DNA of 62,000 nt. It comes from Gnetum montanum. Taxonomy: Eukaryota > Streptophyta > Gnetopsida > Gnetales > Gnetaceae. The DNA lies in NCBI GenBank assembly GCA_015680685.1, contig MNCI01028452.1, positions 420,781 to 482,780 of the forward strand, written 5' to 3'. Made by a program: the position numbers and the translations under genes. This document shows, piece by piece, positions 1 through 11,149 of the stretch (the stretch's first letter is position 1; each line of letters starts with the position of its first letter). The notes under the pieces are model-generated. The model did not search any database. It worked only from the letters and a program-made list of their open reading frames with translations, and was not told the origin of the DNA.

Positions 1-440
1 TAAGAGCAATCTAAAAATCCCAAAATTACTTGCCAAGGATGATACTATCTAAACCACTAGCTAAACAATTTAAACAAAACAAAAAATAAAATACATAACT
101 CACAGGACCATGACAAAGAGGCTAAAATCTTTACTCTAGCAAGCCATCTTGCAAGCAATCGTTCACAATTTCTTTACAAAGCTCTTCTTAAGACCTCGAG
201 TCTGTCTCCGAGTGAGAGCCCAAGTGTGATGTATGAGACCTCCCAAAAGTCTTCTAAGTAATGTATGAAACCTCAATTATTCCCTCCAAAAGTCCTTATA
301 AAAATGAGATTCCCTTTGTGTTGATGATCCCCTCTTCCTTGACCCCTGAAGCCTTTTTATAGGGTTCAAAGGTAGGTAGGGAAGTTACAAAATATCTTGG
401 GTGGTTTTAACCACCATAGAGACAAAAAAGCTACAATGGA
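1..440. other. Unassigned AT-rich DNA, no gene seen
   Basis: No coding frame with recognisable protein similarity. A TATA-like motif on the minus strand (CTATAAAAAGGC, 351-362) and a C/T-rich stretch before it resemble the promoter part of an LTR, but I see no LTR end or partner copy in the window, so this stays unassigned. Confidence 0.4.
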
Positions 441-707
441 CAAGTGTCCTATTCCATGGCGAAGTGTCTTCATTCAGTTACCAAGTGTCTTCATGTAGTT
501 GCCAAGTGTCTTCATGCAGTTGCCAAGTGTTCACCATGGAGAGAAACAAGTTGCAGTTGACACGTGTCCCATTTAGTTGACAAGTGGCCATTGTGGAGAT
601 AAAGAGGTTGTAGATGGCAAGTGTCCTTGGTGGTTGAGAAGTAGCCCATTTAGTTGACAAGTGGCCATTTTGGAGACAAAAAGGCTATAGTTGACAAGTG
701 GCCTTGG
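441..707. repeat. Degenerate minisatellite, about 21-bp unit
   Basis: The motif CAAGTGTCTTCATGYAGTTGC recurs tandemly around 478-535. Looser versions (GACAAGTGGCC, GGCAAGTGTCC) continue to about 707, together with a longer period built on GACAAGTGGCCATT, GGAGA and an A-rich stretch. The 60-aa minus-strand reading frame across it only reflects the repeat. I infer a decayed tandem array. Confidence 0.7.
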
Positions 708-956
708 TGGTTACAATATCATAGAAAATTAAAATACAATCACTAAGTTACATAGAAATATAAGCTATAGTTGCAACTTACTCCATACATATATATCCTC
801 TTTATTTTGCTTTTCCTTGGCAATATAGGAGGTGGCGATTGGATGGTATTATAAAATCATGTAATCTAACCCTCAAAAACACATAAACGTTTTTCCACAG
901 GGCCCTTTTTTATCAGAGATTTTCTATTTGATTTGTTCTTTGTGAAGTAAAAATAA

Positions 957-1199
957 AAATATTCAAGCCCAGGTCCTCTCAATCCTAATCTCTCCTTATG
1001 GCAGTGTCCAAGAGTGTGCACTCCCGAAAGAACAACGATCTCCTGGTCAGTTATTTCCATTCGGTAAAAAGATATCCCTCAAATGACTAGCACCTTTGGT
1101 TGCATCGGTAGACGTCCCTCTTCTGGATGATCCTACTCAAACTTGTCCAGTCTCTCGAGGTGGAAAGGAATGTCAGGGCCTCCAATAACCTCAACAACA
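957..1199 (-). pseudogene. APX: Ascorbate peroxidase exon fragment
   Basis: Read on the minus strand, the segment gives EVIGGPDIPFH, then [17 protein letters not shown] and finally [13 protein letters not shown]. These match the consecutive blocks of plant class I (ascorbate) peroxidases around the proximal haem ligand histidine, which is retained in VHTLG. A missing base after GRLP and an extra T in a T-run after RDI shift the frame and restore it, and a TAG and a TGA interrupt it. Similarity stops after GLRGPG, where an exon junction is expected (EGPWT in functional enzymes). Only one internal exon or exon pair is present: no N-terminal catalytic arginine/histidine region and no C-terminus. 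It is therefore a dead fragment. It lies directly downstream, on the same strand, of a kelch-type fragment, suggesting joint capture or an old rearrangement. Confidence 0.8.
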
Positions 1200-1670
1200 A
1201 TAGATCATGGTTGCGTGTTTCTGTACTCCGCTCGCGCGCTGTGGAGCAAGGCTTTGGCCTGGCCTGAAGTCTTCTCTTCTAGCGTGTGCGTGATCGCTGC
1301 GGCCGTTGGTTCATTGCTGATGCCACTGCAGCCCTCTTTCACTGCTGTGCATCCTCTTGCCACTGGCCATCTGTCCTCCACTCTGACAGGTGACGCAATG
1401 GAACACACAGGGGAATACTGGATTGATTGTCAGCGGATCCACAGCCAAAATAGGATGTTCCCTTTGCCTTGTGGCGGCCCTGCCAATGACTGCGGCATAG
1501 CACCCTCTATCAAACAATCACTCTGGCCTATCCAATTCTCTGCACCATAAAACTTGAAAGCCTCATCGATGGGCTCCGTACCGTGATCCTCCCAAGAGCC
1601 AGACACAGGGCAGAAGCTGATACATTTGTATTGGCGTAGTGTGGGTGTTGGAATAAATCGTCCCTAGTGA

Positions 1671-1688
1671 TCATCATCATCATCATCA
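1671..1688. repeat. (TCA)6 microsatellite
   Basis: Six perfect TCA units. On the minus strand they encode the Asp run at the end of the kelch-type frame, just before its stop codon. Confidence 0.9.
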
Positions 1689-1856
1689 GAATAGTAGCGA
1701 CCGATAAGAAGTAGGCAACCTTGCACAGTTGCCATTTGCAGGAGTAGCATCATCTTGAAAGGAAGCTCCGGCAGGGGCATCCAAGAGTCTGCTTCAAAGT
1801 CGTAACGCATCACCAAATCGATACACCAATTCTGCTGAATCGAATAATCTGTGTCT

Positions 1857-1904
1857 GGGTACATGAAATCATGAGACTCAGGGTACATGAAATCATGAGA
1901 CTCA
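1857..1904. repeat. Perfect 24-bp tandem duplication
   Basis: Two identical 24-bp units (1857-1880, 1881-1904) starting GGGTACATGAAATC. They are in frame in the kelch-type fragment and duplicate the residues YPESHDFM. Perfect identity suggests a recent slippage event in otherwise decayed DNA. Confidence 0.9.
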
Positions 1905-2125
1905 GGATAATAGCGACACCAATCTCTCCAGTGCCAGCACGCAGCATATAGGAAGCCCTCCACCACGGTGGCATAGCACAGTAGTGTGTGGAAGCTATCC
2001 TTATCCTTACCCTTACCCGTAAACATAGGAGTGGCCTTACGTAGCGTCATGGTGGACATATCTACCACAAACATTACCATTGTCCTGCTATCATAATAAG
2101 AAGGATTCGCTGAAAGGAAGACCAC

Positions 2126-3972
2126 ATGTTTATTTTTAAATTTTCAACCATACATTATTTTACAAGTTGTCTTTTTCTAGTATCTACTCTTGCTGTTCCA
2201 TGAAATGGCCAAAATGTGCCAACAGATATACTATGAGAGAATGTGAGAAATGCCTTCATAATCTTTTAGCAGAGAGAAGAATGTTATAAAAACACCTTCT
2301 CACCATAATTTTATCAAAAGAGAGTTTGAGAGTAGAGAGTGCTCATAAAGCACCTTCTCATGAAATAATTTTTTGATGTAACATTTATTTAAGCTAGGAA
2401 ATAAAAGAAGTTTATTTTTGCCTTCCTTAATATGTTATCTTCTCTCTTTAAAGTTTAATATTTTGATGCTCTCTATCTAGTTAAATGTTAAATAAATATC
2501 TCTCTTGTGTTTATCAAAATACAATGAAAATTAGTAGTTTTATTAATTTTTGTATCTATTTTATTTTGATTTCATTATCTCAAGCATATCAACATTATAT
2601 CCTTATTGCAAGTTTCATAGAGTCAAGAATCACTCAAACTAATTTCAAGGTGAGTGAAAGATAATCCTCACAAGTTGTGGAGAATTTCTAAGAACTTGAT
2701 GTGCACTCTTATTGTAAAAAATTTGTCCAATCATGAAGCCATACTGCCCACTCATCTCAAAACCATTTGTCTCTATAAATCCATCTCATGTGGTGAAATG
2801 AATATGTTTGAATTTTGATTCAAGCCCATGCTACATTAATCTATGTGTCAAATTATCATCTCTAAGCTAGCTCTTTCATCGCTCATGAAAATTCTCATAA
2901 ATCTAAAGTTATAACTTGTGATCTCATTTTTTGGTGAATTTACTAGCTAACCATTACCTATGATTAATTTATGATATACTTAGAATTAACATGCCTCTTT
3001 CAACAATCATAACCTTATCATGACTTATCGTATTACAATATGAGGTCCTCACAACTTGTGGTCCATCTCATTCTAATAAAAAGTTAGAAGCAATAGAATG
3101 TCACCTCTACACACAATCATGATCTAACCATGAATCATAGTTAGGCCACCATGAGCTCACAACAACTTGTGGTATTTACAAATCAAAAGCAAAAATAGAA
3201 GGTAACAAATCTACAATAATAAAAGAAGCCACAACCTCACCATCATCTATTGTTAAGGAACCACAACCTTACCATGATCCATGATGAGGCAACCATGATC
3301 TAGCAGTGACTTTTGATTAAGGAAGAATCATACTAGAAGCCAAGGGCAACACTATATTAGTTCTAGAAGCAACCATGTCTTAACCAATCTTGTGGATAGT
3401 ACTGCACAACTCCATCGTAACCCATAATTAAGCACCATGATCCATGTTCAAGGTTTTTAGTATCCTAACAGAGCATGACTTAACTAGGACAAGGCCTAAT
3501 CCTTTTCCTAACCCAAAGGGAAAGATTTTTAGGATTGGCTACAATGTTGAAAACTTAAAAAGGCATTACCAAAACCATTAGGTTTTTCCTTTAGACTCTC
3601 TCTTCTATGTTGATGATTTTATGTACTTTGAAATTTTTTTAATTATTATTATTATTATTGGTTTGACACCTCTCCTCCCAAAAACAATTCTTATTAGCTT
3701 ATTCATTTAATTATTTGAAATTAGTAGGTTTATTCTTAATAATAGCTACAAATCATACATGCAAGGCTTGAATAGTGACTATCCTTGATTAGATATTAAT
3801 ATTTTGAAAATAAAAAGAATTTCTAGTAAGTTATCATTAATAAAGAAAATATGGAAGTAATTTTTTAATGTAATTTTTCTTCTATTTCTTCATCACTAAC
3901 AACCAAAACTTGAACATCTTGCATAGTTGATTTTATTGTTGTGGGAATACCAATGAGAGTATGAAGTTCTTA
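2126..3972. other. AT-rich DNA without recognisable genes
   Basis: Only short frames, with no protein motif I recognise. There are repeated phrases such as 'ACAACTTGTGGT' and 'AACCATGATC' near 2660-3450, and an (ATT)n tract at 3642-3659. Probably old, heavily mutated transposon DNA. Confidence 0.5.
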
Positions 3973-4210
3973 TCAAAACTCTTGCACTTTAAAACATTGA
4001 AAAAATAAATGTTCTTGCATTTTTATATGGATGTCATATTGTGAGTTCCTATCATCATCAATTATGCCTATGTGTTTCAATAGAAAGAGATTTTCTATAA
4101 ATATAACTATTTTGGATGTTAATATAGGTTCATTTACTATAATGATTACAAGATTCTTCGTCACTATTTTTCCTAGGTTAATAAATACATTGCTAGGATT
4201 TGATACCATA
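3973..4210 (-). pseudogene. LINE reverse-transcriptase C-terminal (zf-RVT-like) remnant
   Basis: The minus-strand frame of 78 codons ends with HIGIIDDDRNSQ, YDIH and MQEHLFFQCFKVQEF. This resembles the C-terminal zinc-binding segment of plant L1-type LINE polymerases, where C-x2-C is followed by E-x-x-x-HLFF-x-C and an aromatic residue. The first cysteine pair reads Y and H here, consistent with G-to-A and C-to-T decay. It points opposite to the LINE fragment at 4640, so it belongs to a different insertion. Similarity was judged by eye. Confidence 0.42.
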
Positions 4211-4639
4211 AGAACTTTAAGATTTGGGTGACTTCATTAGATGTACTATTTAACAATGATATTGTTAAAATTTCTAAAAGGATATTTTGTAAGAGAATCT
4301 TTAGTAAATTGATTCTCATCACATATTATGAAACATCATGTTTTTTATTTAACTTTAGATAATACATAGTGATGGGTCTTTTATAAAAAACTTATAAGTT
4401 TAGCAAAACCTAACTTCTATCATCTTTTAAAACATGCTATATCACCCATACCTAAAAATCATACTCTAAAGTCATTTTTCTTCAAAAGATTTACTTTTTC
4501 CTAGTGGATTTGATTTTTCCCTCTTCATTTTTTCTCTAATAACTATGATTTTTATATAATTCCACTATGGAAGATTTTATATTACTCCTAAAATTTTCAT
4601 CCAGTGTTGAGATTTTTGCTTCATTTATTAATGTACAAA

Positions 4640-5394
4640 TTTCTATTGATTCTCAAAATGTAAATTTACAAGATCATGAGTAAAACCTAATGACACCTTC
4701 TTCTACTGATGTTGATGTAACTAGGACATCTAATTTTATTCTCCATAATGATGTATATGAACACTGGTTATTGATCTTAAATCATGATATGTATTTATTC
4801 AAAATTTATGTTACTTGCTTTGCATTCAAACTTTCTCTTGATAACTAAATGATGTGATGAAAAAATATGATATTCAAGTCCTTCATATTAGGTATTATTT
4901 TCATTTTCTCTACTTTTTAAGCTAGGAAATGCTTTAATGATGCATCATGCCCTAGATATAGGAGCATTTGTACATAAGTATGTAGTGCTAATCATTTGTA
5001 AGTGGACTCCAAATTTTGATGTGTTTTCTAAAGAATATTATAAAGTTTGATGTTTTGTCAAGTTGTTTAATCTTCCATTGATTTTTCAAAAATCTGTATA
5101 GGAAATTATTAGTGTTCTTGGTTCTGTTAAGAATGCAGAATCTATTTTTTTGGGCATTTTCTCTTTGTAAATAATTTTTTTAATTAAAATTAGTCTTTTT
5201 AAGTGCAAAAAAGAAAAAAAAGTATTACAATAGGTGGGAAGACTTATATTCAATCAATTACATGTTATAATATTTCTAATTCTTGTAACTTTTGTCATGG
5301 TGAAGGATATTTATTTAATGCTTATCCTTTTTTGCTCAAGATAACAAAATCTAAGGAATATAAAGCATGTCTTAAATTTGAAAGATAAAAAAAT
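4640..5394 (+). mobile_element. LINE-like element, copy 1, left part (ORF1 region)
   Basis: The stretch is similar along its length to 17720-18566; shared phrases include 'ATGCCCTAGATATA' and 'AATGATGTATATGA'. Near its end a reading frame (5203-5388) holds C-x2-C-x4-Y-x4-Y at 5284-5325, a zinc-knuckle arrangement with the last two ligands lost. In copy 2 the second cysteine and the histidine are lost, but the last cysteine is kept. The two copies together imply a CCHC knuckle like that of LINE ORF1 proteins. The copy is interrupted at 5394 by a retroposon and resumes at 15619. Confidence 0.55.
5381..5394. repeat. Left target-site duplication of the retroposon
   Basis: AAAGATAAAAAAAT here matches AAAGATAAAAAAT at 15606-15618 apart from one A in the run. 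The pair brackets a segment ending in poly(A), as expected for target-primed insertion. Confidence 0.75.
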
Positions 5395-6126
5395 GCACTA
5401 TTTTCCAACAGATCAGGCTGCCCCCACCCCCGCTGGTGATTTCCTAGGCTCTTCGTGCATGGAACAAGATCGGAGCAATGATGGGTGTCACGTTGACATT
5501 CAAACCTAACTACACCACATTCCAGGCAGAAGACGAATTTTGGTAGATGGTAGAACAATGTAGCTGGAATGGCCCCCTACAACGGCTGTTGGGGGACCTC
5601 GACCTTGTAGATGATGTGTTCTTCTCTAACTGGCACAACCACCTGAAGGGAGTGTAATGAGGCTGAACGGGCATAGCTTGAACGGGAATAGGAGGAGAAA
5701 ACTCAGCGGCAGTGTGAACTAGATCGGGCACACGAGCACAACGCATGCCAATGGCTTAGACGTGGATGGTGCCCATACCTCATCTTGGGAATCAATTACG
5801 ATAGCTCCTGGGGGGAGCTCAGATGCCACATCCACCAGACCTTGGCGTGCTTCCATCCAGATGGGGGGACATGAACAAAGGACCAGAATAGATGGGAGTC
5901 GGCCATGCAAGGAATCTAGCAGGTCACTAGTTTTGTAGACATGGAGCTACATCGGAACACGTTGGATATTCTTCATGAGTTGGAACACCCACACTATCCC
6001 TGCCATCAGCTATTGACAAACCCCTAGCAGGGTCATGGCTTCAGCTTGCAGGGGTTGTTGTTGCCCCCCATCCCCCGCCTATTTTTCTTTGATCTTTGTC
6101 CCCCCCAATGTTTTTGTGTGGCCCCC
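5395..6126 (+). mobile_element. Poly(A)-tailed retroposon, left part
   Basis: This GC-richer segment contrasts sharply with the AT-rich DNA around it. It begins straight after a 14-bp direct repeat and is cut at a C-run by element A. The other part is at 15337-15605, ending in poly(A). Broken coding-like frames are present (for example NGPLQRLLGDLDL and WNTHTIPAI on the + strand), but no domain could be named. It may be a 5'-truncated LINE or a processed retrocopy. The right part ends with TTGAGTAATACAATCCC and A-rich sequence, typical of the 3' end of a polyadenylated transcript. Confidence 0.6.
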
Positions 6127-6906
6127 TGATGGGACGCGATAACGCATAGGCCACGATATTACGTACACAACTTCATAGCTTGGAACCAGTTCTATAAATA
6201 AGAGGTAGCTTTCCCTTGTTTCTTCTTCTAGATTTAGACCCTTAGCTAAACTTTGGTAGTTTTACCATTCCAGAGATAGAATAATTTCCATGTGCCTACA
6301 GTAGGAGTCTCAAAGTGAACGGATCTTTATTCGAGCAAATTGTACCTAAGCACATATTTGTGTACAGAAATAGAGACGAACTTTCTGATAAACCTTGTAG
6401 TGCATGGACTAAGCTAATTAGGATTTAATTAATGCTAATTGCTTAAATGCTTTATTAGATAATTAATCTCTCTCAACCCTCAACTCTCCTAGTTAAGTGC
6501 ATTTAGTATGACCACTTCAAGCATGTGTGCTATGCTTGGTAACCTAGTAACGAATAGCATTTGGTAATCCCAACATTGCACTGGTTTAGGGTGTGTATGG
6601 AAAGTGGGAATGGATACTGATGCTAGGACAATTAAAGCTTAGTTAGTGAAAGTTAATTACTTAGTCTTTTCACCCTTTTGTCTCTTAGCATAGGCGATAA
6701 AAAGATAAAAGATATAAAAATCACATACCTTAGACTTAATTAACCATATAACCGTGACAATACAAGTAAGTCTGGGAAGACAATGATTGATTAACCTTAA
6801 GTATTCCATAAGGCGCGTAAGCACTTAGTCCTTGGAGTTTGACCGGATCACGTGTGCAACGCTCGTATTCATATGGTTGAGTGTAGGGGTACATCACCAC
6901 TCATCA
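6127..6906 (+). repeat. Element A 5' LTR
   Basis: Starts TGATGGGAC and ends CACTCATCA; matches 14572-15336. The TATA box lies only 66 bp from the LTR start, so U3 is very short and most of the LTR is R/U5. The promoter palindrome seen in sister LTRs is present but decayed (6133-6169). Confidence 0.95.
6193..6200 (+). promoter_or_regulatory. TATA box of element A 5' LTR
   Basis: TATAAATA followed by AGAGG. The same TATAAATAAGAGGC block occurs in the 3' LTR (14621), in the solo LTR at 26161 and, inverted, at 60864 and 32364. It is the expected start-site determinant of the genomic transcript. Confidence 0.75.
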
Positions 6907-6907
6907 T

Positions 6908-6925
6908 TGGCGCCATTGCTGGGAA
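6908..6925 (+). other. Element A primer-binding site (tRNA-Asp type)
   Basis: TGGCGCCATTGCTGGGAA begins one base after the LTR end. It closely resembles the tRNA-Asp-complementary PBS described for Athila elements, and TGG pairs with the tRNA CCA end. This is where minus-strand cDNA synthesis would be primed. Confidence 0.85.
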
Positions 6926-7022
6926 CTTAGTTGTTTGTGTGCTACGTAGAACATAGGAAATCATTCACATTATTGTGAGCTAAAAAGAAACCCTTAGGGT
7001 TAATCAAGAGAAAAATAACATA

Positions 7023-9400
7023 ATGGTAAACAACACACCAAACAAGACTAAAATGTCTTCTTCTCCACACAAAAGCACTTCACTGCCTAGGACCAACACT
7101 AGAGACAGTCGGCGGCACAACACACATAACCAAGAATTGCTAGTTCCTCAATAATTCAGTGTGGTATATATTCATCATGATGAAAATATACCTAACTTTA
7201 CCTTTGTCTTCCATCAAGATGAACAACTACGTTGGAGAGACTTGGAGGGTAACATAGTATTGCCTCTAGACAGAGCAGCCCCCAACATGCTCCTTTGTGT
7301 CCTTGCACGAATTGGCATGTCATAATTATACGTTGAGTACATTGCGCTCAATTACAACGTAAGGGACTACCATCCCACAGAAGTGCAACATGAACAGGAC
7401 TTGTGGCAGGAGAGTTACCACAGATCATTGAAGGGCAAAGGACCTCATAATGCTTCACCCGTCATAAGAGAAATTAAGGGTGGTGAACCTATTTCAGTAG
7501 GTTCTCCACAAAATAATGTTCCCCCTCCTAATGATAGTGAGGAGGTGGTGTATCAGAACCTTCGCTCCACGATACACAACCCTGGTTCTAATTCCCACGA
7601 ACACCAAGTGTCCAATGAGGGAACCTCATAGTGAGGATAAGGGTAAGAAAAATGAGAAACCTTGATGAGAGAATTGAGAGCGAGGACGAGGGCATTCTAG
7701 GGAATCACAACATGGAAGAAGGGAAAGTAGGGAACCGCGTAGACATCATAGACGCCATGAGAGAGACGACCATGACAAACCCATACTTGCAACCCAAAGC
7801 ATGTTAGACATCACAAAGGCTGTTAGAATACCTACAAGGCATAAAAAAGATAGTTGGATCAAGAGACTAGACATGAATAATATCCCACGATTTGAGGGGG
7901 GATATAATGCTGATCCGTAGAACCACTTACAGACATTTCACGATTCCTGCACCTTGCAAAACATTGAAAATGAGTGGCAAAAGTTAAAGTTGTTCTCAAG
8001 GACACTCATAAAAGAAGCAAAAATATGGTATCAGTCCTTAGAACCAAAATCCATTCGAAGGTGAAGTACGATGTTAGAATTGTTTAACGATAAATATCAA
8101 ACGTACTCCTGAGTGTCCAACTTGAGAAAGCAGATCCAAGGATGGAAGTAGGAAACTCATGAATCCTTGGATGCTGCTATGGATCAATATTATGCATTGC
8201 TACATCGTTGCCTGGGCCATGGTTATGCACAATGGGATCAACTACGCCATCTCGTAGATGGGCTAAGACATGAAACTAAGAGGATCCTTGGGACATATGC
8301 CCAAGGGAGATTATCTAAACTTAGGTCCCATGAGGTTCATAGATTGTTAGAGCAAGTAACTAAGGAAGAAGGAGAGCTACATAAGAGAGAAAGCGCAGAA
8401 GAGTATATTCACGATCCTTCCCTCCAAAAGAGGGGAGTAAGATTCTGTGAGGATGAGGATGAGTCATCACTCGAAGAGTTAGTGAGCAAGAAAACCTTGC
8501 GGCTTCAAAAATTAACAACAAAAGTGTCAGCTAAGGTAGATCAAATGTGGGACTCCTTAGATAGTAGATTTGAAATCGTTTTAAAAATCATAGAGGAGTC
8601 TAAGAAGCGAAGGAGTAACCATGATAAGAAAAAGAAGAGGGATTTGGACCATGCACGTAACAAAGGTAAGGGTAAAATGATAAAGAGGTTGTGGATTCTG
8701 ATACGGACAATGATGGTGGATGTGAGATATGCCAGTATGACCATCCTAAAGGATGTTGCACAATAATCTCACATCTGCAAGAGTTTGGGGTATATTCACT
8801 TAACCCATGACTTAACAAATAGCAAGCACCCCAAAGGTTACCTTATCCCCAAGGTAACCCAAGGCAGTTCCACCAACCACTAACATATTATCCAAGTGGA
8901 ACTCCACCACAACCTATGGAGCAACACTAGCAGTGGCAATACCCACAGTCATGGGGGATGCCACTGCCAAGGCAACAATACCCTTACCGGAAACCGGATC
9001 AATATGGCTACTACATGCAGCAGCCAATAGCCCCAAGTGACTCTATCGATCATGTGACCCCACAATGTCACTACCAAGCTTGGGAGTACTATAAGACTCC
9101 TTTTCCTGGGAGAGACACACCACATGCATACCATCCTCCAAATCCACCAGTGACTCTTACATCGATAGCTCCACTACCAACTACTCCAACAATGCAAGGG
9201 GTATTCCCCACTCAACCACAACAACCCAATGTCACGAGGGCTTCGAATCCTCAAACCGTAGTTAGTTTTGACAATATTATGTCAAAAAGACCTTTCTTCA
9301 GAACCAACAACCCAACTAAGCCCTCACCATCACAAGTGGTTGAACATCTCAACACCTTCCTACCAAATAAAGTTTTGGGACCTCCTTCAAACCAGAAATA
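7023..9400 (+). pseudogene. gag: Element A Gag (capsid/nucleocapsid polyprotein), broken
   Basis: The likely start is ATG 7023, which is in frame with the long open stretch at 7383-7631. Stops appear at about 7150 and 7321, and the frame shifts after 7631. The core Retrotrans_gag region is at about 7800-8350: IPRFEGGYNADP, then IKRL upstream, WYQSLEPKSI, and YYALLHRCLGHGY with HLVDGL. A charged, lysine-rich coiled segment follows (8350-8700), then a Pro/Gln/Tyr-rich tail (8820-9400) with repeated PPNPPVT-like runs. Gag would form the virus-like particle. The equivalent proteins are at 28900-31330 (element C) and 53570-55900 (element B). No clear CCHC zinc knuckle is seen. Confidence 0.85.
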
Positions 9401-9409
9401 GAGCTCAAT

Positions 9410-9860
9410 GCACATGGTTATGTTAACACATACAATCACTGACTGGATCAAGGTGGGCCAGCTTCCCAAGAAATTCTTTGATCTTGGAAGTCCTCTAATC
9501 TACCTCCAAGTTGCTGGGAATGAACCATGTAAAGCTCTGCTGGACTCAGGTTCCAAAGTCAACTTAATATCATAGAAAATGTACAAAGCCTGGAACCTGC
9601 TTCCACTAAGGAAGAGTAATATTCAACTAGAGTTGGCTGACTAGTCCATCATTTTCCCTTTGGGTTTGGTGGAGGACATTGTTATCATTATGAGTGGTTG
9701 GTCATATCTAGCTGATTTCCTAGTGATACAAGTAAACAACGGTAAGGGGGACTTCCTAATAATAATGGGATGAGCATGGCTGAGCACTATAGATGCACGC
9801 CTAGGGATCCATGATCTTTCCCTGGAAATATCCAAGAAGAATCCTTTTGGAAATATCAAG
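9410..9860 (+). pseudogene. pro: Element A aspartic protease, broken
   Basis: The frame after 9420 reads LTHTITDWIK, then a catalytic block LLDSGSKVNLIS (active-site D-S-G at about 9542-9550), and later GDFLIIMG before a stop. This is the retropepsin-type protease that processes Gag-Pol. The D-S-G triad is retained, but stops follow at about 9574, 9642 and 9771. It is continuous with gag and precedes RT, as in Athila and Tat elements. Confidence 0.8.
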
Positions 9861-10139
9861 AAGAAGAAAATTCCATGCATCGCATACAGTGACACAAGGT
9901 GCCATTGCGTGTAGAAATCATGGGTTATGCGAAGTTTAGCATTTCCTACATGCAATCAATGTGCACAAGAAATCAATATACAAAGGTGCCTATACGCAGC
10001 AGCCACATGGCAAGAAGACACCCTGTGGCTGATGGTTGATCAAGAGAGTAACTCGATAACATGCATGGAATTAACTGAGGCAATAACTAGTGCTTACATT
10101 GGAAGCACAGACACACTTGAGCAAGTCTGTTGCCAACTT

Positions 10140-11140
10140 CCAAACCTTAGCCTTGAAAACATCAACTGGGTGAAGTTGGAAATTCTTGAGAGATCTAAAT
10201 AAGAGCCCCTTGATCTGAAACCATTGCCTACTAGTTTGGAGTACATGACCCTTGAAAATGGAAAATCGGTAATCATTAATGCAAAACTTATTCCCAACCA
10301 AAAATAAAGACTACTGAAAGTGATAAACAAGTGGTCAAAAAACTTTGCTTGGTCATATCCCGAGTTAATTAGAATAGATCCTAGGATATGCTAGCATAGG
10401 ATTTACATGGGCCCCTCCATGAAACCTCAAAAACAACCACAAAGGCGATTGGACCTGAAATTGAAACAAATAGTAAAAGAAGAGATAGAACAACTTCTTA
10501 AGGCTAGGTTCATATATCCCATTGCTGATAGTGAATGGGTTAGTCGTCTAGTAATCGTTCCTAAGAAGGGAGGAAAATGGAGGGTGTGTATAGATTTTAG
10601 GTTGCTGAACAAGGCAACATTCAAGGATCATTTCTTGTTGCCATTCGTTGACCAAGTCTTATACATTATAGCGGGGCATTGCTATTATAATTTTCTAGAT
10701 GGGTATAGTGGATATAATCAAATACGAATAGCACCAGAAGATCAAGCCAAAACAATGTTCACCAGTCCTTGGGGAACGTTCGCATATAAAGAAATGCTAT
10801 TTGGCTTGTGCAATGCTCCTGCCATGTTTGAAAATTTAGTTCTAAGAATATTCCAATAGCAAATCAGGAATGGAGTGGAAGTCTTTATGGACAACTTCTC
10901 CACTTATGGAACAAGCTTTGATCAAGCCCTAGACCGATTAGAGCAAGTGTTAAAATGATGTGTAGAAACCAACTTAAGGCTCAATTGGCAGAACAGCCAT
11001 TTGATGGTCCAAGAAGGCGTTGTACTTGGGCATAAAATTTCACATTCAAGAATAGAGGTAGACCCAGATAAAGTTAGGGTTATCCAAGGAATCACTCGAC
11101 AACTAGAAACTGTGAAAGACATTTGATCATTCCTTAGACA
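10140..11140 (+). pseudogene. Element A reverse transcriptase, broken
   Basis: Blocks are in order: SEWVSRLVIVPKKGGKWR, VCIDFRLLNKATFKD, FLDGYSGYNQIRIAPEDQ, SPWGTFAYKEM, FGLCNAPA, and after a TAG VFMDNFSTYG. The normal catalytic FMDD reads FMDN (about 10880), so one of the two metal-binding aspartates is lost and the enzyme would be inactive even without the stops. The motifs around DGYSGYNQI and GTFAYxxMPFGLCNAPA are characteristic of Athila-like Ty3/gypsy RT. The 3' part (10990-11140) keeps HKISHSRIEVDPDKVRVIQGI. Confidence 0.9.
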
Positions 11141-11149
11141 CACTGGCTA

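Larger units (their letters stand above)
1210..2125 (-). pseudogene. Kelch / F-box-type protein fragment
   Basis: The minus-strand frame from 2125 to 1664 (153 codons) contains the kelch-like string YDFEADSWMPLPELP followed by a hydrophobic strand pattern (VQGCLLLIGR). This layout is typical of plant F-box/kelch proteins. Upstream of 2110 there is a pyrimidine-rich acceptor (TTCCTTTCAG), so the frame probably began as an internal or last exon. A TCA microsatellite creates an Asp run and then a stop at the C-terminal end, and a 24-bp tandem duplication adds a repeated YPESHDFM. Past the stop, 1650-1210 keeps kelch-like pieces in changing frames (SGSWEDHGTEPIDEA, ENWIGQ). No F-box domain is visible. 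The family call rests on motif style only, with no search behind it. Confidence 0.5.

Noticed and set aside
1320-1360. Minus-strand peptide NEPTAAAI, identical to the core of an Hsp70 signature
   Set aside because: Only eight residues match, the flanks do not look like Hsp70, and the frame is a short broken one. Likely chance.
1143-1550. + strand open frame of 135 codons
   Set aside because: It runs opposite to the recognisable kelch and APX fragments and has no motif of its own; a shadow frame.
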